The notes: generated by a model not told the origin, from the sequence alone. A DNA stretch of 10,266 nt from Acidobacteriota bacterium (GCA_003509065.1 DODG01000162.1:1-10266); one strand, 5' to 3'; numbered from the stretch's first letter, positions 1 to 8,317 are shown. Program-made: numbers and translations.

Positions 1-104
1 GAGGCACATTTGGTCAACATCGCGGTTAGCAACAGCAATGCGATCAATCTCCAGAGAGGAACGGTATTTCGATAAAGAACTAGTCGAAGTGACGTGGCAG
101 TCAT
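1..104 (-). CDS. 5' part of a probable exported or membrane protein, cut by the window edge
   Basis: The minus strand is open from an ATG at 104-102 to the window edge, giving 34 codons. The peptide begins MTATSLRLVLYRNTVPLWR and continues with a Leu-rich stretch (LIALLLLTAML) before Thr-Lys-Cys-Ala. A basic N-terminus followed by a hydrophobic core is typical of a signal peptide or first membrane segment. The Cys at residue 33 has a poor lipobox (L-T-K-C), so a lipoprotein is possible but not convincing. An in-frame TAA lies upstream, so this ATG is the first possible start; the ribosome site is weak. The gene is divergent from pckA. The plus strand is also open over 1-75 (ending in TAA), so the alternative is the tail of a plus-strand gene, but that peptide looks like the shadow of Leu codons. 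Function cannot be named. Confidence 0.45.
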   Translation of the reverse strand, partial: MTATSLRLVLYRNTVPLWRLIALLLLTAMLTKCA

Positions 105-137
105 AGTGAGACAGTCTCTGTTGTGTTATCGGACGAG

Positions 138-153
138 TAACCTATTAGGGTTA
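138..153. promoter_or_regulatory. Inverted repeat between divergent genes
   Basis: TAACC and GGTTA form perfect 5-bp arms around a 6-base centre (TATTAG). The repeat lies between the minus-strand partial gene and the candidate pckA promoter, a suitable place for an operator. Arms this short occur by chance, so this is only a candidate. Confidence 0.2.
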
Positions 154-176
154 GATTTAAACTTTGGTGCATTATG

Positions 177-206
177 TTGACTTGGTTGAGTTCACCCAGC
201 TACGAT
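177..206 (+). promoter_or_regulatory. Candidate sigma-70-type promoter of pckA
   Basis: TTGACT (177-182) matches the -35 consensus at 5 of 6 bases. It is followed after 18 bases by TACGAT (201-206), which matches the -10 consensus at 4 of 6. Transcription would start near 213 and leave a leader of about 65-70 bases before the GTG at 281. The spacing is acceptable and the -10 element is mediocre. Confidence 0.35.
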
Positions 207-280
207 CAGAATATCCGGTTATCTGTGCAAAGGAATGGAGTGCGTGCATTGATTTTCTGGAGATAGTCTAAGGAAGAGAA

Positions 281-1879
281 GTGGTAACCGATACTCAACC
301 AAAACAACTACTCGCATCCCACGGTATTCTCGATCCAGGACAAGTTTTTTGGAATCTTGGAACAGCAGAACTCGTTGAACATCTGATTCGTCGGAACGAA
401 GGCGTCCTGTCAGCGAATGGCCCAGTAGTCTTTCGGACGGTGCCACACACAGGTCGTTCAGCCAACGACAAATTCATCGTAAATGAATCATCGAGCGGTG
501 AACATGTCTCTTGGGGCGAAATCAATCGTCCCATGGATGAAGAAAAATTTGAAACACTTCATGCTGACATCTCCTCTTATCTTAAGGGGCGTGAGTTATT
601 CGTTCGTGACTGTATCGCAGGTGCAGATCCAGGCCAGTGTGTTTCAATTCGAATAATAACGGAAACAGCATGGCATAACCTGTTTGCGAAGCATCTATTC
701 ATCTCACAACGTGGCGATAGTGAAGTTGTAACCGCAGAACCAGCTTTCACAGTCATCCATGCACCAAGCTTTAGAGCAAACCCAGCTCAGCATGGTACGA
801 AATCGGAAACTGTAATCGCGGTAAATTTTAAGAAAGGTTTAATTTTGATCGGTGGTACGCATTATGCCGGTGAAATTAAGAAATCAATTTTTACCGTTAT
901 GAATTACTTATTGCCATTGAAGAATGTTCTGTCGATGCACTGTTCGTCAAATCTTGGGGTTGATGGCGATACCGCTTTATTCTTTGGATTATCGGGCACT
1001 GGCAAGACCACCTTGTCAAGTGACGTTGAACGTCGCTTAATCGGTGATGATGAACATGGATGGTCTGAACGAGGCATCTTTAATATCGAGGGTGGATGTT
1101 ACGCTAAGTTAATAAGGCTGTCTAAGATCGTTGAGCCACAAATTTACGCTACGACGACGAAGTTTGGCACGGTGATTGAAAATGTTCCGATTGATCAGAG
1201 GACAAGACTGTTAGATCTCGATGACGATTCACTGACGGAAAATACTAGAGCAGCGTATCCGCTTTCGTTCATCGACGGTTGTCTTTCTTCGGGTCAGGCT
1301 GGCCACCCACGTAATATTTTCATGCTTACCGCGGATGCTTTCGGAGTCTTACCGCCAGTATCGCGACTGACATCTCACGCCGCAATGTATCATTTCTTGT
1401 CAGGGTATACGGCTAAAGTGGCTGGCACTGAGCAGGGTGTGACCGAACCAGTAACGACGTTTAGTACCTGTTTTGGAGAGCCGTTCATGGTTTGGGACCC
1501 TTCAGTTTACGCTAAGTTACTTGGCGAGCGGGTTGCCAAGTATGATGTGCGCGTATGGTTGATCAATACAGGTTGGAGTGGTGGGCCATACGGAACGGGA
1601 CAACGGATTTCTATTACGTATACTAGAGCCATGGTGCGGGCCGTGTTGTCTGGAGCACTGGACCAAGTGACATATCGAACAGATCCAGTTTTTGGGGTAG
1701 CCGTGCCGACAACCTGTCCAGAAGTTCCAGTCGATGTGTTAATGCCGAGATCGACATGGAGTAGTGAGCTTGCTTACGATATTCAAGCGAAGAGGCTGGC
1801 AGGCATGTTTATGGAGAATTTTAAGAAGTTCGAGTCATCAACTGAGAAAGTGGTAGTTGAGGCTGGACCACACGGTTGA
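281..1879 (+). CDS. pckA: Phosphoenolpyruvate carboxykinase (ATP)
   Basis: This cytoplasmic enzyme converts oxaloacetate and ATP to phosphoenolpyruvate, CO2 and ADP, the entry step of gluconeogenesis. The 532 residues match the usual ATP-type length of about 530-540. Visible motifs include the substrate loop TGRS (R59), the block GGTHYAGEIKKS with Y195 and metal-binding K201, H220, the P-loop GLSGTGKTTLS (236-246), and the metal-binding LIGDDEHGW (D256, D257). The offsets between these residues match the E. coli enzyme, so it should be active. The GTG start at 281 has a good ribosome site (AAGGA at 270-274, 6-base spacer), and translation begins close to where homology begins. It is the first gene after a divergent promoter region and is followed 44 bases later by gatB; co-transcription is possible, but the functions are unrelated. 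Confidence 0.97.
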   Translation: MVTDTQPKQLLASHGILDPGQVFWNLGTAELVEHLIRRNEGVLSANGPVVFRTVPHTGRSANDKFIVNESSSGEHVSWGEINRPMDEEKFETLHADISSYLKGRELFVRDCIAGADPGQCVSIRIITETAWHNLFAKHLFISQRGDSEVVTAEPAFTVIHAPSFRANPAQHGTKSETVIAVNFKKGLILIGGTHYAGEIKKSIFTVMNYLLPLKNVLSMHCSSNLGVDGDTALFFGLSGTGKTTLSSDVERRLIGDDEHGWSERGIFNIEGGCYAKLIRLSKIVEPQIYATTTKFGTVIENVPIDQRTRLLDLDDDSLTENTRAAYPLSFIDGCLSSGQAGHPRNIFMLTADAFGVLPPVSRLTSHAAMYHFLSGYTAKVAGTEQGVTEPVTTFSTCFGEPFMVWDPSVYAKLLGERVAKYDVRVWLINTGWSGGPYGTGQRISITYTRAMVRAVLSGALDQVTYRTDPVFGVAVPTTCPEVPVDVLMPRSTWSSELAYDIQAKRLAGMFMENFKKFESSTEKVVVEAGPHG

Positions 1880-1923
1880 GGCGCTGACTGTTTCGGTTGT
1901 TCATTTGTGGTGGTATGTTTCCC

Positions 1924-3384
1924 ATGGAATTCGAACCGGTCATCGGTCTTGAAATTCACTCGCAACTATTAACCCATACAAAAATTTTCTGTGGATGTAG
2001 CACGAAGTTTGGTGCTGCGGCTAACACTCAAGGTTGTCCGGTTTGCCTTGGTCTGCCAGGTGCTTTACCAGTCTTAAATCGAACTGCTGTTGAATATGCA
2101 ATTAAGGCCGCCTTGGCACTTGAATGCGACATCCTCAAAACATCAGTATTCGCTAGAAAGAACTACTTCTATCCAGATCTTCCGAAGGGTTATCAGATTT
2201 CGCAGTATGCGTTGCCTCTTGCAGTGAATGGTAATTTGACCGACCCACAAAATAACCAGCGAATTGGTATTACTAGAATTCACCTTGAAGAAGATGCCGG
2301 AAAATCTTTACATTCTGGATTTTCTGATTCTGGCCGAAAAAGTTATATCGATCTGAATCGAAGTGGTGTGCCTCTCATTGAAATTGTGACAGATCCTGAT
2401 TTGCGCTCCGCTCGGCAGGCGCATGAGGTTTTTAGCGCGTTGCGTGAAATTCTCGTTGCGATCGGAGTGAACGACGGAAATATGGAAGAGGGCAGTATAC
2501 GTTGTGACGCGAACGTGTCAGTACGGCCAGTTGGGCAAGCTGCTCTTGGAGTGAAAATAGAGGTTAAAAATCTTAACTCTTTTCGGTTTGTCGAACGAGC
2601 AATTGAATTTGAGATCGATCGACAGATTACTGAACTTAAGGAAGGTCGACCGGTGATTCAGGAAACCCGATTATGGGATACTGATCGGGGCCAGACGTTT
2701 TTGATGCGCAGTAAGGAAGAAGCTCATGATTACCGGTATTTTTCTGAGCCAGACTTACCGCCTCTGAAGGTAACTGAAAAATGGATTAAGGAAATCGGAG
2801 AGTCTTTACCAGAATTACCAGAGGTGAAGCGAGGACATCTTGTGAGTCAGTATGGTCTCACGCGAGACCAAGCGATGCAATTGACCCGGGTTCGCCCTGG
2901 GCTTGATAGGTACTTTGAACAACTAGCTGAGCGAACCGAGAATTCCAGGGGATCTATAAATTGGACTTTGGGTGAAATTAATCGAAAAATGAACGATTGT
3001 GGAATAGAAGATGTTAAGAAGATTGAAGACAAAGTGTCTCCTGAGGCTTTGGCTGAACTCATCATGCTTGTCGACCGAGGGACGATAAGTATGAAAATTG
3101 CAAAGGATGTATTCGATACGATGTACGACACTGGGCAATCAGCTGAACAGATCGTTGAGACTGGTGGCTTATCCCAAATCGATAATGAAACTGATCTTAA
3201 GGTTGTCGTTGTTGATATCGTGTCTCATCATGGGAAGGTAGTTGAACAGTATCGCGCTGGAAAGACTAGTGCTCTAGGTTTTCTGGTCGGAAAGGTGATG
3301 TCTGCCACGAAGGGCAAGGCTAATCCAAAGCTGGCTAACAAGCTGCTCCGAGAAACAATTGAAAATGAGGAGAGTGTTACCTAA
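1924..3384 (+). CDS. gatB: Asp-tRNA(Asn)/Glu-tRNA(Gln) amidotransferase subunit B
   Basis: GatB is the kinase/transamidase subunit of GatCAB. It activates the misacylated Glu-tRNA(Gln) or Asp-tRNA(Asn) with ATP and amidates it with ammonia from GatA. Family signatures are clear: EPVIGLEIHSQL at the N-terminus, a cysteine cluster (C23, C25, C38, C41) of the zinc-binding type, RKNYFYPDLPKGYQISQY, EGSIRCDANVSVRP, EVKNLNSFR, and KEEAHDYRYFSEPDLPPL. The C-terminal YqeY-like tail domain ends in the conserved GKANPKLANKLLRE. Length is 486 aa, normal for the family. The frame is open back to a TTG at 1897, and an ATG at 1915 would give 489 aa. I prefer 1924 because family members begin at about this point (MxFEPVIGLE); a weak GGTGG lies at 1908-1912. 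Neither gatA nor gatC is adjacent. Confidence 0.96.
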   Translation: MEFEPVIGLEIHSQLLTHTKIFCGCSTKFGAAANTQGCPVCLGLPGALPVLNRTAVEYAIKAALALECDILKTSVFARKNYFYPDLPKGYQISQYALPLAVNGNLTDPQNNQRIGITRIHLEEDAGKSLHSGFSDSGRKSYIDLNRSGVPLIEIVTDPDLRSARQAHEVFSALREILVAIGVNDGNMEEGSIRCDANVSVRPVGQAALGVKIEVKNLNSFRFVERAIEFEIDRQITELKEGRPVIQETRLWDTDRGQTFLMRSKEEAHDYRYFSEPDLPPLKVTEKWIKEIGESLPELPEVKRGHLVSQYGLTRDQAMQLTRVRPGLDRYFEQLAERTENSRGSINWTLGEINRKMNDCGIEDVKKIEDKVSPEALAELIMLVDRGTISMKIAKDVFDTMYDTGQSAEQIVETGGLSQIDNETDLKVVVVDIVSHHGKVVEQYRAGKTSALGFLVGKVMSATKGKANPKLANKLLRETIENEESVT

Positions 3385-3402
3385 AAAAAAGGTGAATGCT
3401 CG

Positions 3403-3431
3403 TTGACATGGAGAGTTCTCGATCTTAGACT
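3403..3431 (+). promoter_or_regulatory. Sigma-70-type promoter for the small gene
   Basis: A perfect -35 TTGACA (3403-3408) is followed after 17 bases by TAGACT (3426-3431), 4 of 6 matches to the -10 consensus. Transcription would begin near 3438. That argues against the GTG at 3441 as a start and for the ATG at 3465. It is the best promoter-like sequence I found in the window. Confidence 0.55.
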
Positions 3432-3464
3432 GACGAGATAGTGCCGAACATGATGAGGAACGGC

Positions 3465-3755
3465 ATGTCCAACGTCTTAGCTACTCCGCACACTCAGGCT
3501 CCTAGTGCGACTTCAGCCTTGACAGATTTTTACCGAGAAGAGTTTATTAAGCATCAGCGCTGTCTACAGCAAAACCGAGAATATTATTCCGCTAAGGTAA
3601 TAATAGAAGCGGAAGCGGCTTTGGCACACATCCTTACTCGATTGGAGCAGCTTTGTTGCAAGGATGACGCCGACGCAGTCGTGAGTCGCCTGCTTCGTCA
3701 AATCGATTTGGTTACACGACTTTCGGCTCGGTCCGATTCTCGACAGGCCCACTGA
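3465..3755 (+). CDS. Unrecognised small protein of 96 residues
   Basis: I do not recognise this protein. It begins MSNVLATPHTQ and has a short polar, Ala/Ser/Thr-rich start. The rest looks mostly alpha-helical (for example DFYREEFIKHQRCLQQNREY and IIEAEAALAHILTRLEQL), with heptad-like leucines and a Cys-Cys pair in the middle. There is no signal peptide or membrane segment, so it should be cytoplasmic. The ATG at 3465 is chosen because AGGA (3456-3459) sits 5 bases upstream and because the predicted transcript starts near 3438. The same frame also offers GTG 3441 and ATGs at 3450 and 3453. It lies alone between gatB and rnr, with its own promoter-like sequence. That it is a real gene rests on the promoter, the ribosome site and the protein-like composition, not on homology. 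Confidence 0.55.
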   Translation: MSNVLATPHTQAPSATSALTDFYREEFIKHQRCLQQNREYYSAKVIIEAEAALAHILTRLEQLCCKDDADAVVSRLLRQIDLVTRLSARSDSRQAH

Positions 3756-3838
3756 ATTCCAGAAGCGAGAATAGTTCAACGTTAAGCGTTGTAGTGACAA
3801 GCTGCGTCCAATAAATGGCGTAGATTAAAATGTCACCG

Positions 3839-3848
3839 ATGCCGGCAT
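3839..3848. repeat. 10-bp perfect palindrome upstream of rnr
   Basis: ATGCCGGCAT is its own reverse complement and lies about 40 bases before the rnr start. It could be a protein-binding site or chance. No second copy was noticed nearby. Confidence 0.2.
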
Positions 3849-3856
3849 GGTTAAGC

Positions 3857-3881
3857 AAAATGTGTTTTTACACACGATTTT
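3857..3881 (+). promoter_or_regulatory. Hairpin in the leader just before rnr
   Basis: TGTGT (3861-3865) and ACACA (3870-3874) pair around a TTTT loop. AAAA (3857-3860) can pair with TTTT (3878-3881) across a 3-base bulge. The structure ends 8 bases before the ATG, where no Shine-Dalgarno sequence is visible, so it may affect translation of rnr. The stem is AU-rich and would be weak. Confidence 0.25.
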
Positions 3882-3889
3882 AAGATTTC

Positions 3890-6136
3890 ATGATCACAAC
3901 TGAAGAAGTGCTAAATCGGATTCGAAAAAAAGTCGATCATCCTGCGACGATCCGAGAACTTCAAAAAGCCCTTTCTATAGCGGATGACGATCAACACAGA
4001 TTTCGTCGACGGATAAGAACCTTGGTCGCTTCTGGCGCATTGGTGAGGATTCGTGGAAATCGCTATGGACTACCAGGCAAGATGAATCTGGTTGTCGGTC
4101 GCATACACACCAATCCCAGGGGATTTGGCTTTGTTGTTCCTGATGAAAAGCATTCAGACATCGCAGATATTTATATATCCGGTGTCAATCTCAACCAAGC
4201 AATGCATGGTGACCATGTGGTGGCTCGTGTAGAGCGTGAACGTGGTGGTGATCGCTTAGAAGGTCGAATTGTCAAAATACTTGAACGTCGAGCCCAAAAG
4301 TTAGTGGGACGTTACGACATTGACGAATCTGGCCTCAATTTTGTCGTCCCATTCGATAAGCGGATCATCATGGACGTTCATATTCCAGCTACTGAGCGAG
4401 CAGATGCGAAGGTTGGTGAGATGGTTGTGGTTGAGTTGACGAGCTGGCCAACTACGACTCGGAATCCGGTAGGTCGAATAACTGAAGTTCTTGGCGAGCT
4501 TAATACAAGTGGTGTTGATGTTGAGATTATTCTTCAGAAGCATGGAATTCCAGATACTCATAGCAAAGAAGCTCTCCGGGAAGCGCAGCGTTTCGGACAA
4601 TCAATCAGTGCTGCTGATCGACGTGGGCGTACAGATTTTCGGAAGGTGACAACGGTAACGATCGACGGCGACCATGCACGAGATTTTGACGATGCGATAA
4701 CGATTGAACGTCAGCCTAACGGAAATTATTTACTGGGTGTGCATATAGCGGACGTAGCGCATTACGTTCAACCTGGCAGTGCTCTCGATTGTGAAGCTTA
4801 CGATCGAGGAACATCGGTTTACTTTTCTGAGCGAGCCGTGCACATGTTTCCTGAAGCGCTTGCAACTGGACTGTGTAGTTTGAATCCAAAAGTCGATCGG
4901 CTTGTTCAGTCATGCTTGATGGAAATTGATTCACAAGGTCAAGTTGTGAACTACGAGATACACGACGGTATTATTAACAGTTCTGCTCGAATGACTTATC
5001 ACGAAGTAAGTTGCATCTTAACTGACACGGAGTCGGTCGAGCGAGATCGGTATCACGACCTAATTCCGCCGTTTCAGTTAATGCACGAGTTATTTCATAT
5101 ACTTCAACGACGGCGACGTCTTCGTGGTTCAATCGATTTTGATGTGAGGGAGGCAGAGCTTGTTCTTGATGAAGCCGGGCTTATAGAGGCGATTACAGCA
5201 AGTGAGAGGAACGTTGCCCAAAGAATCATCGAAGAGTTCATGCTTCTTGCTAATGAGACTGTGGCGGATCATCTGAATAGTAATCAAATAGCCACACTTT
5301 ATCGCGTTCATGAATCCCCCGATCCCTTGAAAGTTGCACAATTCAAAGAGTTTATTTCAACGTTAGGGCATACCTTGGTATCTAGAGGTGGAACACGCCC
5401 TAAACATTTTCAGCAATTAGTTGATCGAGTGAAAGGAACCTCTGAAGAAAAGCCCATTGTGTTTTTAATGCTTCGAACCATGCAGAAGGCGAGGTACGAC
5501 GTTCAGAGTCTTGGTCATTTTGGGCTTGCGGCAGAACACTATACACATTTTACTTCACCGATTCGACGGTATTCAGACCTCGTCGTTCACCGTGTATTAC
5601 GTCGAAGTCGACATCAAGAGGTAAATAGGTCGATCCGCGAGAAGAATTTCGAGGAGCTATCTGAAATAGCTAAGCAGGTATCTCAACGTGATAAGCGTGC
5701 TGAAGAGGCAGAGCGAGAGTTATTGCAGTGGAAGAAAGTCCGTTTTATGGCGGATAAAGTCGGTGACGAGTTTGACGGCTATGTAATTGGTGTGACGGCT
5801 TTCGGTTTATTCGTTGAACTTATTGAGCATTTTGTTGAAGGGTTCGTACATATATCGAGTATGGCCGACGATTATTATCGTTTTGTTGATAAAGAACACC
5901 TGCTACAAGGAGAAAATACAAGAAAATCCTATCGACTCGGCGCTTCTGTTCGAGTGCAAGTCATACGGGTGGATCTTGAGCGACGGCAGGTGGATTTGGG
6001 TTTAGCGGATATTCTGAAAGCTGCTGTTTCTCATCAGCGAGATACAAGACGTGGTCGTCGCGCGCTAACATCTAAGAATCCTAAGCAGAAGCGCGTTCGG
6101 CGTAAGCGAACGGCAGGTAAACGTAGACCTCGCTGA
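3890..6136 (+). CDS. rnr: Ribonuclease R (3'-5' exoribonuclease)
   Basis: RNase R degrades RNA processively from the 3' end, including structured mRNA and rRNA, and acts in mRNA turnover and RNA quality control in the cytoplasm. The 748 residues show the full family architecture. There is an N-terminal winged-helix region (about 1-60), then cold-shock/OB domains (about 64-210). The RNB catalytic domain carries IDGDHARDFDDA (258-269), with candidate metal-binding Asp at 259, 265, 267 and 268. It also has the conserved THFTSPIRRYSDL (552-564). An S1 RNA-binding domain (about 626-703) and a Lys/Arg-rich tail of about 30 residues follow. VacB/RNase R of other bacteria are 700-820 aa. The ATG at 3890 gives a normal N-terminus, though no good ribosome site precedes it. 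selB follows after 29 bases, which suggests co-transcription. Confidence 0.96.
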   Translation: MITTEEVLNRIRKKVDHPATIRELQKALSIADDDQHRFRRRIRTLVASGALVRIRGNRYGLPGKMNLVVGRIHTNPRGFGFVVPDEKHSDIADIYISGVNLNQAMHGDHVVARVERERGGDRLEGRIVKILERRAQKLVGRYDIDESGLNFVVPFDKRIIMDVHIPATERADAKVGEMVVVELTSWPTTTRNPVGRITEVLGELNTSGVDVEIILQKHGIPDTHSKEALREAQRFGQSISAADRRGRTDFRKVTTVTIDGDHARDFDDAITIERQPNGNYLLGVHIADVAHYVQPGSALDCEAYDRGTSVYFSERAVHMFPEALATGLCSLNPKVDRLVQSCLMEIDSQGQVVNYEIHDGIINSSARMTYHEVSCILTDTESVERDRYHDLIPPFQLMHELFHILQRRRRLRGSIDFDVREAELVLDEAGLIEAITASERNVAQRIIEEFMLLANETVADHLNSNQIATLYRVHESPDPLKVAQFKEFISTLGHTLVSRGGTRPKHFQQLVDRVKGTSEEKPIVFLMLRTMQKARYDVQSLGHFGLAAEHYTHFTSPIRRYSDLVVHRVLRRSRHQEVNRSIREKNFEELSEIAKQVSQRDKRAEEAERELLQWKKVRFMADKVGDEFDGYVIGVTAFGLFVELIEHFVEGFVHISSMADDYYRFVDKEHLLQGENTRKSYRLGASVRVQVIRVDLERRQVDLGLADILKAAVSHQRDTRRGRRALTSKNPKQKRVRRKRTAGKRRPR

Positions 6137-6165
6137 CGGTTTGGCGATTCTGGAGCTTCGACTTG

Positions 6166-8151
6166 ATGAGGACGCTTGTTATTGGTACGGCGGGTCACAT
6201 AGATCATGGAAAAAGCGCCTTGGTTCGAGCGGTAACCGGGATTGATCCAGATCGCCTAAAAGAGGAACAGGAACGTGGGATTACGATCGATCTTGGTTTT
6301 GCACATTACCGTCAGAATCATGAAACAGTGTTTTCCTTCGTTGATGTACCTGGTCATGAACGCTTTGTGAAAAACATGCTCGCTGGTATTAGTGGAATAC
6401 ATGCTGTCTTATTAGTTGTGGCAGCCGACGAATCTGTTATGCCGCAGACTCGGGAGCATTTTGATATATGCAAGCTTCTTCATATTGAAACTGGAGTTAT
6501 TGCGCTTACAAAATGTGATTTGGTTGATGAAGAAATGATTGAGCTTGCTGGTCTCGAGGTTCGTGAACTAGTTGCTGGATCATTCTTGTCTAAGGCACCG
6601 ATTATTCCTGTTTCGGCCCATACGGGCTCGGGTATACCGGCACTTTGTTCCGCCTTAGGAGACTTAACTACCAAAGTATCGAACACTACAACTGGAACAG
6701 CCGTGCGATTACCGATTGATCGTGTATTTTCTGTTAAAGGTTTTGGAACTGTTGTTACGGGCACATTGGTAACTGGTGAGATCTCAATGGAAACTGATCT
6801 CGAGTTGCTACCATCTGATCGCAAGATAAAAGTGCGCGGAATACAAGTTCACAGTGAAAAGGAAACCCTAGTGAAGGCAGGACAGCGGGTCGCACTTAAC
6901 TTGGGAGGGCTTGACCTGAGTGATGTAACCCGAGGAGATGCGCTGACTCAGCCAAGTTGTTTCGATTTAACCCGTCGTATCGATGCGGTCTTGGAGTTAT
7001 TACCAAGTGCGAAGCCTCTACGACAGGGCACACGAATTCGGTTTCATCATGGAACGTCTGAAACGCTTGGTCGCGTAACGGTTGTAGGTTCTACTTCAAG
7101 AATTGATACATTTACTAATGATGCGAAACGACCTAGTAAATCTACGGCGCAGGTCATGCCAGGAGCACGTGCGTACGTACGTTTAAATCTTGAAGCGCCT
7201 ACGGTGTTGACTCGAGGTGATCGGTACATTCTACGGGCCTATTCACCGTCAGTTACTATTGCGGGTGGGGTGGTTCTGGACCCACAAGTGCCTCGAAGTG
7301 CAGTAAGGACAGAGTCAGCCTGGAAACGTTTTCAGCGGTTGGATCCGTTATATCAAGATAGCGCAAAAAAAGAAAAATTAGACGAAGCTATTTTAGTAAT
7401 GCTTGAAGAAAAAGGCGTTGTTGGACTTAATGCTAAAACATTGGTGAGTCGTGCTGGGGTGTCGCCAGATACTGTTGAAACAGTAATGCTTGGACTGGTC
7501 TCTTTTGGGCACGCCGTGCGTGTAGCGGAAGCTGTGGTGTCGACTGCAGTTCTAAAAGGCCTCAAACAACAACTTTCAGAGATACTGAAGGAATTTCATT
7601 TATCAGAGCCACTGTCCGACGGGTTACCTCGCGAGGAAGCCCGTGAGCGCCTGTTTGGGAAAAGGAAGCTTCCACTCTTTGATCTATTGTTGAGTGAATT
7701 AGTGGAAGAAGGATCAATCATTGCTAAGGATCGCCTGGCACTTGCTGATCATCATGTTTCACTTTCATTTGATGAGTCGAAAGCACAGTCAGCGATTGAA
7801 CAGGCATATTTAAATGCTGGATTGAAGCCGCCAGACCGCGGGTCGCTTCACTCAATAACGAAATTAGACGAGAAAGCAACTGACCGAATTGCGGATTTAA
7901 TGGTTCGGAAGAAGGTGCTCATAAAAGTCGAGAGCCTTCTGTTTCATGCCTTGAATTTAGAGCGATTGAAGAAGGAAGTGAAAGCTCTTAAACATGGGAG
8001 GAGTGATAATCTACAAGATGAAATTAAGTTGGACGTCACAACATTTAAAGAACGTTATGATATTACCAGAAAGTTCGCCATACCACTTCTTGGATATCTT
8101 GATCGAGAGCGGATCACGCGGCGTGTTGGAGATCTTCGAATCGTCATCTAA
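6166..8151 (+). CDS. selB: Selenocysteine-specific elongation factor SelB
   Basis: SelB is the EF-Tu-like GTPase that brings Sec-tRNA(Sec) to UGA codons marked by a SECIS hairpin in the mRNA. The G domain is complete: GHIDHGKS (G1, 10-17), GIT (G2, 38-40), DVPGH (G3, 60-64), TKCD (G4, 115-118) and an SA motif (G5) in PVSAHTGSG. Two beta-barrel domains follow. The C-terminal winged-helix repeats that bind SECIS RNA end in the typical [20 protein letters not shown] and TRRVGD (about 627-656). At 661 aa it is slightly longer than E. coli SelB (614 aa). I prefer ATG 6166, which gives [16 protein letters not shown] as in the family. TTG 6163 is also possible; GGAG (6152-6155) serves either. It lies 29 bases after rnr. 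selA, selD and selC are not in the window. Confidence 0.96.
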   Translation: MRTLVIGTAGHIDHGKSALVRAVTGIDPDRLKEEQERGITIDLGFAHYRQNHETVFSFVDVPGHERFVKNMLAGISGIHAVLLVVAADESVMPQTREHFDICKLLHIETGVIALTKCDLVDEEMIELAGLEVRELVAGSFLSKAPIIPVSAHTGSGIPALCSALGDLTTKVSNTTTGTAVRLPIDRVFSVKGFGTVVTGTLVTGEISMETDLELLPSDRKIKVRGIQVHSEKETLVKAGQRVALNLGGLDLSDVTRGDALTQPSCFDLTRRIDAVLELLPSAKPLRQGTRIRFHHGTSETLGRVTVVGSTSRIDTFTNDAKRPSKSTAQVMPGARAYVRLNLEAPTVLTRGDRYILRAYSPSVTIAGGVVLDPQVPRSAVRTESAWKRFQRLDPLYQDSAKKEKLDEAILVMLEEKGVVGLNAKTLVSRAGVSPDTVETVMLGLVSFGHAVRVAEAVVSTAVLKGLKQQLSEILKEFHLSEPLSDGLPREEARERLFGKRKLPLFDLLLSELVEEGSIIAKDRLALADHHVSLSFDESKAQSAIEQAYLNAGLKPPDRGSLHSITKLDEKATDRIADLMVRKKVLIKVESLLFHALNLERLKKEVKALKHGRSDNLQDEIKLDVTTFKERYDITRKFAIPLLGYLDRERITRRVGDLRIVI

Positions 8152-8155
8152 GGTG

Positions 8156-8317
8156 CTATTTATTTTTCCGATTGTTTTGTTCGGTTCCCCGATTTGCTTC
8201 TTTGAAATTTCGAATGCCGCGTCCTAAACCTCGTCCAAGGTCAGGAAGCCGATTGCCGCCGAAAATAAAGACTATAATCAGCAGAATAACCAGTATTTCC
8301 AATATACCAATATTCAT
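8156..8317 (-). CDS. tatA: Sec-independent protein translocase subunit TatA/TatE
   Basis: This 53-residue protein is encoded on the minus strand from ATG 8317-8315 to TAG 8158-8156. It begins MNIGILEILVILLIIVFIF: an N-out membrane helix (about 4-19) with the acidic residue near its start (E7) that TatA/TatB proteins often carry. Next comes the hinge FGGNRLPDLG, equivalent to FGPKKLPELG, then an amphipathic helix GRGLGRGIRNFKEA and a short polar Asn/Lys/Arg tail. TatA oligomerises with TatBC in the inner membrane to move folded proteins with twin-arginine signals. It is short for TatA (usually 60-90 aa) because the tail is reduced. A strong ribosome site (AGGGAGAG, plus-strand 8323-8330) precedes the start. 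It converges on selB with 4 bases between the stops and no terminator in the gap. No tatB or tatC is adjacent. Confidence 0.9.
   Translation of the reverse strand: MNIGILEILVILLIIVFIFGGNRLPDLGRGLGRGIRNFKEANRGTEQNNRKNK

Noticed and set aside
1897..1923. TTG at 1897 as the start of gatB
   Set aside because: It would add nine residues (MFICGGMFP) not found in the family, and no well-spaced ribosome site precedes it.
3777..3791. CAACG/CGTTG stem after the small gene as a terminator
   Set aside because: The stem is only 5 bp with a 5-base loop, and no T-tract follows.
3564..3800. 78-codon open frame on the minus strand
   Set aside because: It lies opposite the small plus-strand gene, has no ribosome site, and its composition looks like an antisense shadow.
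6134..6165. Possible UGA selenocysteine read-through at the end of rnr, given the nearby selB
   Set aside because: The frame after the TGA runs only a few codons to another stop, and the basic tail is a normal RNase R C-terminus.
6480..6824. 114-codon minus-strand open frame inside selB
   Set aside because: It lies opposite the conserved GTPase region of selB and does not resemble a protein; typical reverse-strand shadow.
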